Source: Sesamum alatum
Taxonomy: Eukaryota; Streptophyta; Magnoliopsida; Lamiales; Pedaliaceae
NCBI GenBank assembly: GCA_034509735.1
Contig: JACGWO010000003.1
Coordinates: forward strand, 10,912,001-10,976,000
Reading direction: 5' to 3'
DNA: 64,000 nt
Below are positions 45,605 to 57,919 of this stretch, one piece after another. The notes below the pieces were generated by a model, which saw nothing but the letters and a program-made list of their open reading frames with translations, made no database searches and had not been told where the DNA came from. The stretch's first letter is position 1. Each line of letters starts with the position of its first letter. Made by a program: the position numbers and the translations under genes.

Positions 45605-47584
45605 TGTTAGAATAGGTGATCATAAAGCCAATCTGATTGGGCTAATGTAACCTATGTCTGAACAGGTTCGGTGTTTTAATAATTGTCATGAATAAGAAAG
45701 TGTTATTCATTTGGCTCAATACTTTTTTTTGTGTTCACTTATTGTTTTACATTAACTGTTCACTGCACAAGCAAGCCTACAGACCAAAACGACATTCCGA
45801 GAAACTGGAACCGCGCATTAGATGGCAGTTCATGAAATCTGTTTCTGTGGATCCGTCTGAAACACTCGAAGTCAAGGAATCTCGAGATAGGGTATCGAGA
45901 ATCCGTGTGATACTTGCACTAAGCAATTGCAGTTGCGTTTCATCGACAAGTGACGAGGCTCGTCCATGCAATGTTAGTGAGTCAACCAGCTAGGTGGTAG
46001 CTGACTGAGGTGACTCGTGGGAACCGTCATATGGAAGACCTTGAGTAGGGTCTGTCGGTATAGAACTTGTATCCCCAGTTCCAATAGTACGAATTTGATC
46101 CTCAGACTTGAGGGATTACTGAGATCACCTACACATTGTGCCTGCATCTTAGATATGGCAAGAGGTTACCAAGTCCAGTGACTCAGTTGTCATAAGCCCT
46201 ATCTAGTGTTGTCAAAATGTGTAGTGTGATAGTAGGTCCTAAGAGAGGATCTATCTCCTGTCAGAAGGTTGACAGTAATATCTCACTTTACTCTGAGACT
46301 CATCCCTGATAAATCTGTGGCCACAGTAACTTAACCATGGGTAGGACCCCTGTGACGTTTAGTGTGGACATGGCAATGCTTAAGTCAAGAATGCGTACCT
46401 ACAGATCCATGCTCTAGACTCTAAGCTGTGAGATTGTAGATGGAAGGATAAACGTATTGAAGAGCCTAAATGTTCACGCCATAAACACTCCCCTAGTCTC
46501 TAGTACTATAGACCGTTGCTAGACGGCCACCCATGGTGACGGACGAATTCCCTCCATGAGATGATTGGGGATTCGGCCAAGTCTAACTGATGGTGAACCT
46601 AAAAGAGTCACACACGATCCACCCGTGACAAAGGTATTTAATTTAGAATTAATTTAGAGAGGTTGAATAATTTAATTAGATTAAATTGGTTCCCTTTTCT
46701 TTCTTGGATTGTTGATTCCTTTAATTAGATTAAATGGAATTAATTAATAAATTAGATTTATTGGAATAAATAAAATGGGCTTAAAATAAATATTAATTAT
46801 TATTTATTTAAAGCCCTATGGTTTTATTGAAATAGGATTTAAATATTCCATAATTAATCCATCAAAGTGATGGACGGATGAGACTAAAGAGGAGAAATCA
46901 AAAGGCCTAGATTAGTTTGACTAATCTAAGTCTAATTTGATTAGGACTTTGACTAGGTCAAATCATAGTCAAACCATGCTTCTAAAAGTTGGAGTAGGAT
47001 TTCACTTCTATATATACTCCTAGGATGAAACTTAAGAAGGATGATTAACAATTAAACACACACACACACACACACACTAGGGCTCGGCCCTCTCTCTCTC
47101 TCTCTCTCTCGTCCCCACCCCTTTTCCTCCAAGAAAGGTTTTCAGTTCCTTGTTTCATACAAGTGAACTTTAGGAGGATTGATCACGTTAATTAATAATG
47201 CTTGGTCGATCCGTCCTCTCTAAATACATATACAGTTGGTTTTTCGCTAGCACGATGATCAAGAAACGCGGACGGATTGCATGGGCGATTTAAAGGATTC
47301 CTACTATTGGAGTCTTGGTGGCTAAACGGGGAACAATGCGTGTAGTGGTTTGAAGATAAAACTACAACCTGGTAGGTTCCTTTTATAATGTCTTTGATTT
47401 TAACCTTATGGCCTCCATGACATGTATGATTCGTTTATTCATGAGGTTCACCAAACACCCTGGAGGTTCAAGGGAACACCCCTTTGAACATGTTATTTTT
47501 GGTTATTATACAAGCATGTTTAAATTTCATGTTATTATTTTATATCGCGCTTCCACATTCACACTCCTCCGGGGACGATCAACA
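45605..47584 (+). repeat. Copia 3' LTR (about 2 kb), first of two in tandem
   Basis: Starts TGTTAGAATAGGTGATCATA after the purine tract GTCAAGTGGGAGAT and ends near GGACGATCAACA. It contains a TATA-like CTATATATACTCC at 47010 followed by (AC)n and (CT)n tracts (47058-47111), probably the promoter and leader. It holds no gene. Confidence 0.82.
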
Positions 47585-47604
47585 CGCCATTCATTGGCTT
47601 TCGT

Positions 47605-48969
47605 GTTTATGTTCACTTACTGCTTTATATTAACTGTTCACTGCACAAGCAAAGCTCACAGACTGAAATGACATCCGAGAAACTAGAACTGTGCATTAGA
47701 TGGCAGTTCATGAAATCAGTTTCTGTGGATCGGTTTGAAACGCTCCAAGTCAAGGAATCTCGAGATAGGGTATCGAGAATCCGTGTGAGACTTGCACTAA
47801 GTAATTGCAGTCGCGTTTCATCAACAAGTGACGAGACTCGTCCATGTAATGTTAATAGGTCAGCCGGCTAAGTGCCAGCTGACTGAGGTGACTCGTGGGA
47901 ATCGTCATATGGAACACCTTGAGTAGGGTCGGTCGGTATGACTTGTATTCCGGGTTCCAACAGTACGAATTTGATCTTCAGACTTGAGGGACTGCTGAGA
48001 TCACCTGCACGCTGTGCATGTATCTTAGATGTGGCAAGAGACTACCAAGTCCTGTAACTCGGTTGTCATAAGTCCTATCTAGTGCAGTCAAGATGTGTAG
48101 TGTGACAGTAGGTCCTAAGAGAGGATCCATCTCCTGTCAAAAGGTTGACATTAATGTCTCACTTTACTCTTAGACTCGTCCCTAATAAATCTGTTGCCAC
48201 GGTGACTGAACAATTGATAGGACCCCTATGACGTTTAGTGTGGACGAGCCAAGGCTTAAGTCAAGAATGGGTACCTACAGATCCATGCTTTAGACTCTAA
48301 GCCGTGAGATGGTAGATGAAAGGATAAACGTATTGAAGAGCCTAAATGTTCACGCCATAAATATTCACCTAGTCTCTAGTGCCATGGACCGTTGCTAAAC
48401 AGCCACCCATGGTGACGAATGAATTCCCTTCATGAAATGATTGGAGATTCGGCCAAGTCTAGCTGAGGGTGAACCTAATGAGTCACACACAATCCGCCCC
48501 TGACAAGGTATTTAATTTAGAACTAATTTAGGGAGGTTGAACAATTTAATTGGATTAAATTGGTTCCTTTTCTTGGATTGTTGATTCCTTTAATTGGATT
48601 AAAATGGAATTAACTAATAAATTAGATTTATTGGAAATAATGGAATAGGCTTAAAAAATATTAATTATTTAAAGCCCTATAGTTTATTTAAATAGGATCT
48701 AAATGTTCCATAATTAATCCATCAAAGTGATGGACGGATGAGATAAAAAAAAAAGAGATCAAAGGCCTAGATTAGTTTGACTACCAAACTAATCTAAAGT
48801 CTAATTTGACTAGGACTGTGACTAGGTTAAAATCCTAGTCAAACTATGCTTCTTAGAGTTGGAGTTTGAAGAGGAATGGGATTCCAATTCTATTAATACT
48901 CCTAGAATGTAACTTGAGAAGGATGATCAACTAGTGAACACACACACACACACACACACACACTAGGAT

Positions 48970-49016
<47 letters not shown>

Positions 49017-49484
49017 CCCTCCTCTTTTCCTCAAAGAAAGTTTCTAGTTCCTTGTTTCATACAAGTGAACTTTAGGCGGTTCGATCACGTTAATTAATAA
49101 ACACTTGGTCGATTCGTTCTGCCTAAATATATACACTTGGTCTTTTGCTGGCACGGGGATCAAGAACCGGAAGGATTGCGTGGACGATTTTAGAGGATTC
49201 CTATTATTGGAGTCTTGGTGGCAAAACGGGGAACACCGCGTGTAGCGATTTGAAGATAAAACTACAACCGGGTAGGTTCCCTTTATTGTGTTTTTTTATT
49301 TTAACCCTATGGCCACCATGATATGTATGCTTTATTTAATCATGAGATACACCGAACACCCGGGAGGTTCAACAGAACACCCTTTGAACTTGTTGTTTAC
49401 GTTTCTGTACAAAGCATATTCAAATTCATATTTTATTTTTATATTGCGCTTCCGCATTCGCGCTCCTCCCGAGACGATCCACAC
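47605..49484 (+). repeat. Second, 5'-truncated copy of the same LTR
   Basis: Direct repeat of about 45724-47584, beginning in GTTCACTTACTGCTTTATAT and ending GAGACGATCCACA. It lacks the first ~120 bp, is visibly diverged, and has longer (AC)n and (CT)n tracts (48938-49012). Confidence 0.85.
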
Positions 49485-49789
49485 GCTACTCATTAGCTTT
49501 CAGGTCACTTCAGGAAGAATTTCACTAATTGAGAATTTCATTCTCATTCGGATATTCAAGACCTCCCACTGAATACACATCCTCTCGATCCAATCAAAAG
49601 GTAACCAGTTTGATTCACCACTCTAGGTCTAATACCTCGAATCTACCATAGGTTCTTAGACTTATGAATCCTTTTTTGGCCTTGTGTATTCAGTAACCTT
49701 ACAGATATCTTTCTGGATCTAGTCCAATAGAGTATTAGCACTCCCACTAAATAAACGCCCTTTCGATCTAAATGAAAGGTGACCAGTTT
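49485..49789. other. Unclassified repeat-like spacer
   Basis: Contains two diverged copies of CTCGATCCAATCAAAAGGT/TTCGATCTAAATGAAAGGT with GACCAGTTTG and CTCCCACTRAATA. Possibly antisense retrotransposon DNA adjoining the LTR; no domain could be assigned. Confidence 0.35.
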
Positions 49790-52700
49790 GGTTGGAGCCG
49801 TCGACCGAGGAGATACAGAATTTATGGTATGTGGGAGTACGGATGCACGACAATGCCACGAACCGGGCATTCATGATACGCGCCGCATTGATGTGGACAG
49901 TGAACAACCTATCCGCTTATGGGATGGAGTCTGGATGGAGTACCGTCGGTCTTATGGGCTGTCCAATTTGTATGGATGACACAAGAGCATTCTATTTGCA
50001 GACGGTAGGAGGCGTGCTATTTTTGACTTCCACAGACAGTTTCTCCCCCAGGACCATCCGTACCATAGCAAACAAAAAAGCTTTCACTAAAAATTGAGTG
50101 AAAAAGAAGGTTGCATGTCCGAGGCTGACTGGAGAGCAGATCCGAGCCCGTGTCAATGTGTTTAGTGTTGCAGTTAAACAACCATTGACTGTCCGAGAAG
50201 GCTACAATATCGAGCACAAGTGGCTGTAGAAAAGCATCTTTTGGGAGCTTGAATACTGGGGGATGCATCTGATACGACACAATCTTGATGTCAAGTACAT
50301 CAAGAAAAATGTGTTTGACAATATATTCAATACCGTGATGGACATAAAGAGAAAAATGAAGGACAATCTGAATGTAGGGAAGGACCTAAAGATCATATGT
50401 AATCGGCCGGAGCTTGAGATGGATGAAAGGAGATCGAACGTGATGCCCCAAGCCGTATATACCCTAAGCAAAGACCAAAATAAGAGGATATGTCAGTAGA
50501 TTCGTTGTCTTAGGTTTCCTGTAGGTTTCCTGATGGGTTTGCATCTAACTTGGCCCGCTACATTGACATGAAGGAGTTGAGGATGCCGGCATGAAGAGCC
50601 TGAATTGTCATGTATTCATGCAGAAGTTGATCCCAGTTGCCCCGTGAAATGGTTCTTGAGCATGTGTGGAGCGCATAGGCGGAGGTGAGCCTTCTATTTC
50701 AGATTTTATGCTCAACTACTCTAGATGTCACAAAGCTACAAGAATTGGAAGCTAGTGTCTCCAGCATCTTTTGCAACCTAGAGAAAATATTTTCTCCATC
50801 TTTTTTTGACTTAATGGAGTACCTAATTGTTCACCCTCCATATGAGGCGCGCATTGGAGAGTCTGTGCAATATAGTTGGATGTATCATTGAGAGGTAAGT
50901 ACACAAGAAAATTTAGTTTTTTCTTGTTATATATAGTTTTGTTGTCATCTGTATTTTAATAAATATTTATACGAATAGAGTCCTCCGCGATTTGAAGAAA
51001 AGGTTAAAAACAAAGCACATGTCGAGGCGTCAATTGTGGAGGCATAAATTGTCGAAAAATTCGGGCTTTTCACTTCCCACTACTTCGAGCGGCACATTCA
51101 TTGCAAGCAAAGCAGACCTGATTGAAACGATGATCTCACAAAAAACGATGATAACCAATGGTCCATTTTCAACCATCTTGGCCGAGCAAGTGGTGCCCCA
51201 AAGAAGAGGTGGCTCAATGGTCCAGAACTTCACATAATCGAGATGTATGTGTTGTGCAATTGTGCAGTAGTCACGTTGATTGCGAGAATATGTACTAGCA
51301 AGTACACTAACTATCAAGTAGTATAAAAGATATCGAACCCACGAGGATTAAACGAAGTAATTACTACAACTATAACTAACCCTTGATTATTCAGACGATA
51401 GAAAGTTTGGATGATTTACGGTAACCACGATAAAGCAATACAATTAACTACGGCAAGCATTATGTTGGAGAGAAAACACAGATTTAGAAAAGGGTGCTAT
51501 GGCTATAGGTCCACCTAATCAATACAATGAATCCAATATTAACGGATTAATCGAACAAACGAATATTTTCACACACTGAGGGTTTTCCTAATTAATCTGA
51601 TATACTCTCTCGAGCTATACCGAACCTATTACTATCAAGGAATTAGGGAATCTCTCCTCTTCGTAACTCGTGACAATAATACATTAGGCTCTATGAAAAA
51701 CCTATGGAACCAGATGGATCATGCATATGTATGTCTACACGTCATTCAATCCACACCATGAATTATTCTATCCACTATGCTAAATTCCCTCTTGGTTCAT
51801 CAACATAATTAATAAAATCTAAGAGGTGATCAATCTCTGAAATAATAGCAACAAACAGAATAATTCATGGGTATATGAAAATACAAACTAAATTAATCCG
51901 GAATATATTTAACACTTTATATCAATTAGGCTTCCCATAAGCCCTAACACAAAAGATATTGGTTCATACTAACTAGAACTAACTAAGAAGAAAGGTATAG
52001 AAAAACTCATGGAGTAGAAAATCTGGCGAAAGAAAATCTGGTGAAACGGCTATCACTCCAGTGCCAGATTAACTTCTCCACTTGTTCGTCGTCTTCTTCT
52101 TTCGCTCCAAAACGTGAATCTCTGCATTTTCTTGCTGAAAATCCAATCCCCTTTTCTTTCCATCTTCTCTTCCTTTTATAATGAGTTCTAACTATGGTAA
52201 GAAAGGAATAGGATTCTACCTACCATAAAACTCTTCTCATTTCCTAATCCTATCCTTACCCAAACTCTAGGGCAAATTACAAGGAAAATAAAATCTCTTT
52301 TCAACTAACCAAAAATCAGAATTTCAGATTTATATGTCGCACGTTTGCGATTTCCACCTAGCGCATGTCAGATAACCAGTGGGTCATGAGTTATGTTATT
52401 TGCGCTTCTGTCTAATGGACTTCTGATAGCTCGTGGGTCACAGGCTAACTTATGCTCGTTTCTACAGCATTTTTAGCTTTTTTCCTCCATATATGAGCTC
52501 TTTGCTTGTATTCATCTTTTGTCCATGAAAGCCCCTAAACGTCACAAATGTACCCAAGAACAAACATCATATCGAGAGAAAATAAGGGCATAAACACATA
52601 AGTATGTTGTATAACTTCCTCTAAACACACGCCATACTACAAGTCAGTGTATAGATACATATATATAGGTTTTTCAAATCATGAGAGTTTGCACATGTAT

Positions 52701-53620
52701 ATTTATAATTATCATTGTTTCGAAAATAGGTTGTTCTTGAATGAACTCTACGAGTACCACCATGTGGTGGACCCAATCATTGATCAACTAGTGGCAACTA
52801 AATTCAAGGATTGGTTCAAAAATCGTGTAAGTGTCAAACCTCATATATTGTTTCATAACTATTCCAAGGTCATTCGTAATTTGTCTCTGCTATGTGAATC
52901 GTAGGTGAAACCCAAATTGAACTACACGGACAACGACTTGTTGAAGTTGCATTATTGGGGTCCTAGGGTAGACATGATGAAGTTCTCGTGTTACTTCGTG
53001 AACGGTTACAATTTTCACACTATACGTTATAATATCAGCAAGTCAACAATGAATTGTGGGGTGTGTGTGAAAAACTCATCATATACAGACACGGACAGTC
53101 AATTCTATGGGATACTCGAAGAGATGGTTCAGTTGGATTACACACTTATTCTGGACATGCACGTCATTTTGTTCAAGTGTTGTTGGGTCGAGCCGGTAAG
53201 AGATATGAACACCCTCGTTATAACTGCATTGCTATAAATTTCAAAAAGGTCTACTAAAAGGATGAACCATTCATACTGGTGCAACAAGCAGCACAAGTGT
53301 ACTACATGGAGTACCCGAGCATGAAGAGAGACAAAGCTAACTGGATGGTCGTTTGCAAAACCAAGGCACTGAGAGTAGTTGATGACTCTCGATGGACCGA
53401 GGTCGCATATCAGATGGAGGAAGTCATACCTACTCCGAAAGTTGCTATAGACAATCAAACGTACGACCTCCATGATCCAAATGGTATATAATTAGTCGTT
53501 GATCTTTTAGTTGCACAACAACAGAGAGCAGGTACTTCCCGCTCGGAAATGGTGAATTTGATGAATGAAGATGACAAAGATAGCTTTAAGAAGTATGAGA
53601 CCGAAGAAGATGCTTATTGA
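49790..53620 (+). pseudogene. CACTA TNP2-type transposase remnant, plus strand
   Basis: 49790-50100 reads NRAFMIRAALMWTVNNLSAY, GMESGWSTVGLMGCPICMDD and TRAFYLQT, the TNP2 (Transposase_21) core. It continues with YWGMHLIRHNLDVKYIKKNV and further blocks to about 51270. After a 1.4-kb insertion the gene resumes at 52735 (NELYEYHHVVDPIIDQLVAT). It then shows a DUF4216-like end (YGILEEMVQLDYTLILDM; AAQVYYMEYPSMKRDKANWM) and terminates near 53620 (EEDAY). Intron-like junctions (for example GAAAATAG/GTTGTTC at 52729) remain. The 5' end is missing at 49790, and stops and frameshifts are frequent. The mirrored copy at 61160-62690 has the same core. Confidence 0.83.
51275..52640. mobile_element. Insertion in the TNP2 remnant, unclassified repeat
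   Basis: The transposase frame stops aligning after LCNCAVVT and resumes at 52735. The intervening DNA has no coding frame. It carries AAAGATATCGAACCCACGAG near its left side, a motif I recall from a widespread non-coding plant repeat. Ends and class are not settled. Confidence 0.45.
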
Positions 53621-53639
53621 GTATCTAGTGTTTAGTTAT

Positions 53640-54126
53640 CTTTCCAATTTGTAATGAAATGTATTATTATAAATAAGAGCAAAATATAAACTAGTATATC
53701 ACAATAAAAAAAAGAATGAAAGAAAGAAAAAAAACTATTTTATCAATTAATGTAAAATTTAGAAGTTAAATAAGTTAGTTATGTTATCAATTGAAGGGTA
53801 TTTTTGATTTCACAAAAATATTGTGCAGCCGTATCATAACCGCCGTTTGTGAGTACATAATTTTTTTTTATTTTTATTTTTTATATTAGTAATATATATA
53901 TAGTTTTAACAAAATTAAGCAAACAAAACACACACACAGGCACATTGGCAGAAGCAAATACAAAGGACACAAGGATAAAGTAGAGGTTTGAGCAACTCTT
54001 TCTACTAATGTGATTTTTTTTGACATTGAAGTAAGTATAGTTAATTGAGTTATATATATATATATATACTTGTCCTTGGTATACTTGATGGTTAATTATT
54101 AGTTATTTGACTGGATTATGTTATTG
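53640..54126. other. AT-rich spacer after the transposase remnant
   Basis: Probably 3' flank of the transposase gene, then unassigned sequence up to the CACTA terminus at 54127. No gene seen. Confidence 0.4.
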
Positions 54127-55984
54127 CACTATAAAAAAATATGGGATTTGGAGCGATTTGAGGAACGGTTTGAGATGAAAAACTAATGGTTGAACATTGT
54201 TGAATTGGAGTTTGGAACAGTCATGGACTGGGTGCTCTTCCATCGTAATAGACGATATGCCTAAATATTTTGGCATGGTTGGTCCAGACCGTTCTTAATT
54301 AGCAACGAATTTTGTTCTCCTTGTTCAAACACTGTTCCTAAATACGTCTAACCACAAAAAAATGTATTCATTTTTTTGGAACACTTTTTTCGATTTGGAA
54401 CGATTTTTACTAATCTTTTGTGTACATGTTTTAGAAGGGTCATTGTAACACAATCTGCATAACATCAGGAACGCTTTGGATTGTGCCATTTATATATTTA
54501 GGAAAGACGGTTGGAACTCTTTTTGATCCCCCGCGTGGAATGTATTTTGGCGCGGTTATGTCTTTTCCTTTTGTATACATGTTGGAACTGTTGACTCGAT
54601 GTGCTTGTAATAATATAGGAGCGGTATTTAAAAAGACGATGGCGGGGGATTTGCAGGAAGGTGTGTGGGGGGTGGGGGAGGGTTTCAGCAGTGAAGATGA
54701 AGCAAGAAGGAGAAGAGAGAAGTGGAGAAAAACTCTGCTAAGTATATTAAAATTTTGGAATGGTCATCATTCCAAAATATACTACTATGACCGTCCCTAA
54801 TTGACAAAATGACTTCGTTTTGTCCCTAGTAGGACGCCGTTTTTTAATAGAAAAATAATATCATTTTAACTGATGACCTTGTGTGTTTGTATAAAATACC
54901 ATTCCTAAAAGTTATGAACGACGTCAGTTCCAATGCCGTTCCTATTTCTTAAAAATCATTCCTAATAAAATTCCAAATACTTAATACTTTTTTTTTAAAA
55001 ATTAATAAAAATAAAGAAAAACATGTACCGGACACGTTAATGAGGCGAAGAAAAGTATACAATATGTGAATTAAGACAATTTCGTGAGATTGATACATGT
55101 TCACAATATGAAGTATATTTGTATATTTAAATTTGATAGTATTTCACAGATGTAACTAGCATCTTATATTGTTGTACTGCATCGCCTCATCAGACCGCCA
55201 AAATATTGATAAGACCGTTAGATACATAAAAGAATACATTCGATAAGTTTTGTACAATTTTGGTGGGCCGATATCGTGATATCGTATCTAGTCCGTAATC
55301 TTATAGATTTGCAATGGTTCAACCTTCATTCAGGCCATGTGATTTTCAATCAAACCGTTAGATATGAACGCTTAGACATAATCTTATATATATTTAGGTT
55401 TGGTGTTAGACCGGCTCACGAATGCTGAGATATCATCACCAGAATGTACACTAGACATTTTTGGAAAAAGGATTTGGAATGGATGATCATTAAATTTGCC
55501 ATGGTTTGGAATAGTCTAGCCATTGGAACAGTTGGTTATACAATTAGGAGCGGTTCCCTGAAATTATATCTAGGAACGGTTTATTATAACTTAGCCGTTC
55601 CAAGATTTAATTTTTTCACCTATTTCTTTTAAAGGCGCCATAATGAATATGTTGGAGCTAGATTTGGATCGGTCAAATTTAATGAAGACGTTCCAAGCTT
55701 TAAATTTCTCACCTATTTTTTACAGGTGCCAATATGAAAATATGTTGGATTGGTTTTGGAACGGTCAGTTTGAATGTACCGTTCCTATATTTGAAATGCC
55801 CACTTCTTTTTTCAGTAGGCGCCAAAACTTAATTATAATAGGAAGGGTGTTTGTAATGTTCGATTTCAAAAAACCGTTCATGTTGGAAATTTCTCAAAAA
55901 TACCGTTCAGGTTCAAACGATTTTTGTAATACAATGATTGGAACGTTAGTGGTGACTGTGGGCGCAGACTTGACAGGAGCTGGA
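54127..55984. mobile_element. CACTA deletion derivative with GGAACGGT subterminal repeats
   Basis: Starts CACTATAAAAAAATATGGGA, like the terminus at 57051 (CACTATAAAAAAAATGCGGG). Copies of (A)GGAACGGT and ACCGTTCC are scattered throughout. 54640-55030 matches 60780-61180 in order (GA-rich block, ACGACGT-type motifs, poly-T, AGAAAAACAYGT). It lacks intact genes. The right end is cut by Copia sequence at about 55985. Confidence 0.62.
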
Positions 55985-57050
55985 GGTTCAGGTACCGTGG
56001 TTGGCTCCTCGTGAGATTGTTCGAACATGCCTGGCATGCTGATCCTCCCGAGGTGGCTCGACCCGTTGGGTACTTATCCTGAAACCTTTAAGTGAGGTCT
56101 CCGTAGCTTCTGGTGCTAATGACTGATTCGTCTCACTTGACTCCTCAAGGATCAGATCATCACGTTGGACACCCGTTGAAAAACCTTTTTCCAAGAACAC
56201 TGCATTCCTTGAAACAAATACTTTTTGTTCCGAGAGGTCATAGAAATAATAACCTGCAATTTCTTTAGGGTATCCAATGAACCTGCACAAGCTAGACCTA
56301 GGTTCTAACTTGTCTCCCACTAATTTTCTTGACGTATGCAGAGCTACCCCACACTCTCAAGTATTTGTAGGAAGCAGGCTTGTCGTGCCATATCTCATAT
56401 GATGTTTGGGTCACGACACTGGTCAGCGCAAAATTTAGCAACTTGGCTGTTGTTTCCAGTGTGTAGCCCCAAAAAAACAAGGGCAATTCGGTAAAACTCA
56501 TCATAAACTGGACCATGTCTAACAGGGTTCGATTCCTCCTTTCAGAGAGCCCGTTTAATTGCGGTGTCCCGGGAGGTGTTCATTCGGAGACTATACCGTT
56601 TTCTTTTAGATAGTCGAGGAATTCATTACTAAGGTATTCGCCTCCTCGGTCTGATCGTAGGACTTTAATTTGTACTCGGTTTGGTTCTCAACTTCAAGTC
56701 TGAAGTCTTTAAACCTCTCAAGAGCTTCAGACTTGTACCTCATCAGGTAAACATAACCGTACCGTGAGTGATCATCGGTGAAGGTTATGAAGTAGGAGAA
56801 CCCACCTCTGGCTTGTGTCCTTAGTGGTCCACACACGTATGTATGGACCAAGTCCAATAGACTTGTGGCAAGCCTGCTTTGTCCTACAAAGGGCTTCTTG
56901 GTCATTTTCCCTCTACGACAGGATTCACAAGTTGGTAGGTTGCTCAAATTCCCAACCTCTAGGTTCTTTGAGTCTACCGATTTCTTCATCCTTTCTTGAG
57001 AGATGTGACCTAGCCTTGCATGCCACAGTTGTGCATCCCCATCATTATCT
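55985..57050 (-). pseudogene. Copia integrase fragment
   Basis: Minus strand from 57050: DGDAQLWHARLGHISQERM (GAG pre-integrase), CESCRRGKMTKKPF (zinc-finger Cys pair), ITFTDDHSRYGYVYLM (first Asp), a shifted RSDRGGEYLSNEF (second Asp) and NGLSERRNRTLLDMV (Glu). The connection to RT follows (WGYTLETTAKLLN; LCRFIGYPKEIAGYYFYD). Frameshifts at about 56640 and 56310 and missing RT and LTRs show a relic. The HHCC and DDE order is clear. Confidence 0.85.
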
Positions 57051-57793
57051 CACTATAAAAAAAATGCGGGAATTGAAACAGTAACAGGAATGATTTTTTT
57101 AATTTTTTGTAACGGTAAAATAGTTCACTGTATCCTTTTGGACTGTCATTAGGAACGGTTGGGGAACAGGAGGCAATCCGTGGCAATAAGAGGCGATCCT
57201 AACAATTAGGAACGGTGAAGAAGTCACTGTTCCTATTTGGGAACGATTTTTGGCATATTCTCTGTGTACCGTTCCTAATTACCTTTGTACATATGAATTT
57301 ATAATTTTTGCATTTGGAATACCTTATAAACTTTAGGAACGGTAGCATCGAAATTAAATCGCGCAAGTAGGAACGGTAGTTAGAACACATTGTGGAATTT
57401 TCACCTTATGTTGTAGACACAATTTAGCATGGTATCTAGAATACAAGTAGGAACGGTAAGTTGTATAGGTTAGGATCGGTAACTGGAATATATTTTTGTC
57501 GCGTACATTAGGAAAGGTTTTAGCACTCCAAGTTTGGGATACCACTTTGGACCGGTTTTTGGTATTTTCTTTTAGAACGAAAGCTTAACTACGAAAGAAT
57601 TGATTTTGGAATACATGTAGGCACGGTACGTCCCGTCTTTAGGAACGGTTGACTTCTATTTTTGGAATGAATATTTCATCGGCATTGGGAACGGTAAATG
57701 GTTTAAAACAGTCAAATATTGGAACGGTATTTGGCGCTCAAACGCCGTCTAAAGTACCGTTCCTAACTAATGAATTGTTAATTTTTTTATAGT
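57051..57793. repeat. Subterminal GGAACGGT repeat cluster
   Basis: More than ten copies of TAGGAACGGT or close variants (AGGAACGGTA, GGAACGATTT, ACCGTTCCTAA) in both orientations; likely binding sites for the element's own protein. A mirrored TTTTTTTATAGTAA at 57780-57793 looks like an internal, decayed copy of the terminus. Confidence 0.75.
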
Positions 57794-57919
57794 AATAATT
57801 ATTATCATTTAAATATAAATTAAATTATTATTAATATTTTGTTTTTATAATTAATATTTAAATATAAAAAATGCATAATTTAGAAATAAAAATTATATTA
57901 AATACAAATATTATCCGAT

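Noticed and set aside
57051..57793. A complete 743-bp CACTA MITE between the terminus at 57051 and TTTTTTTATAGTAA at 57793
   Set aside because: No matching 3-bp duplication, and the right end lacks the final G. The genes to the right fit better with 57051 being the end of a larger element.
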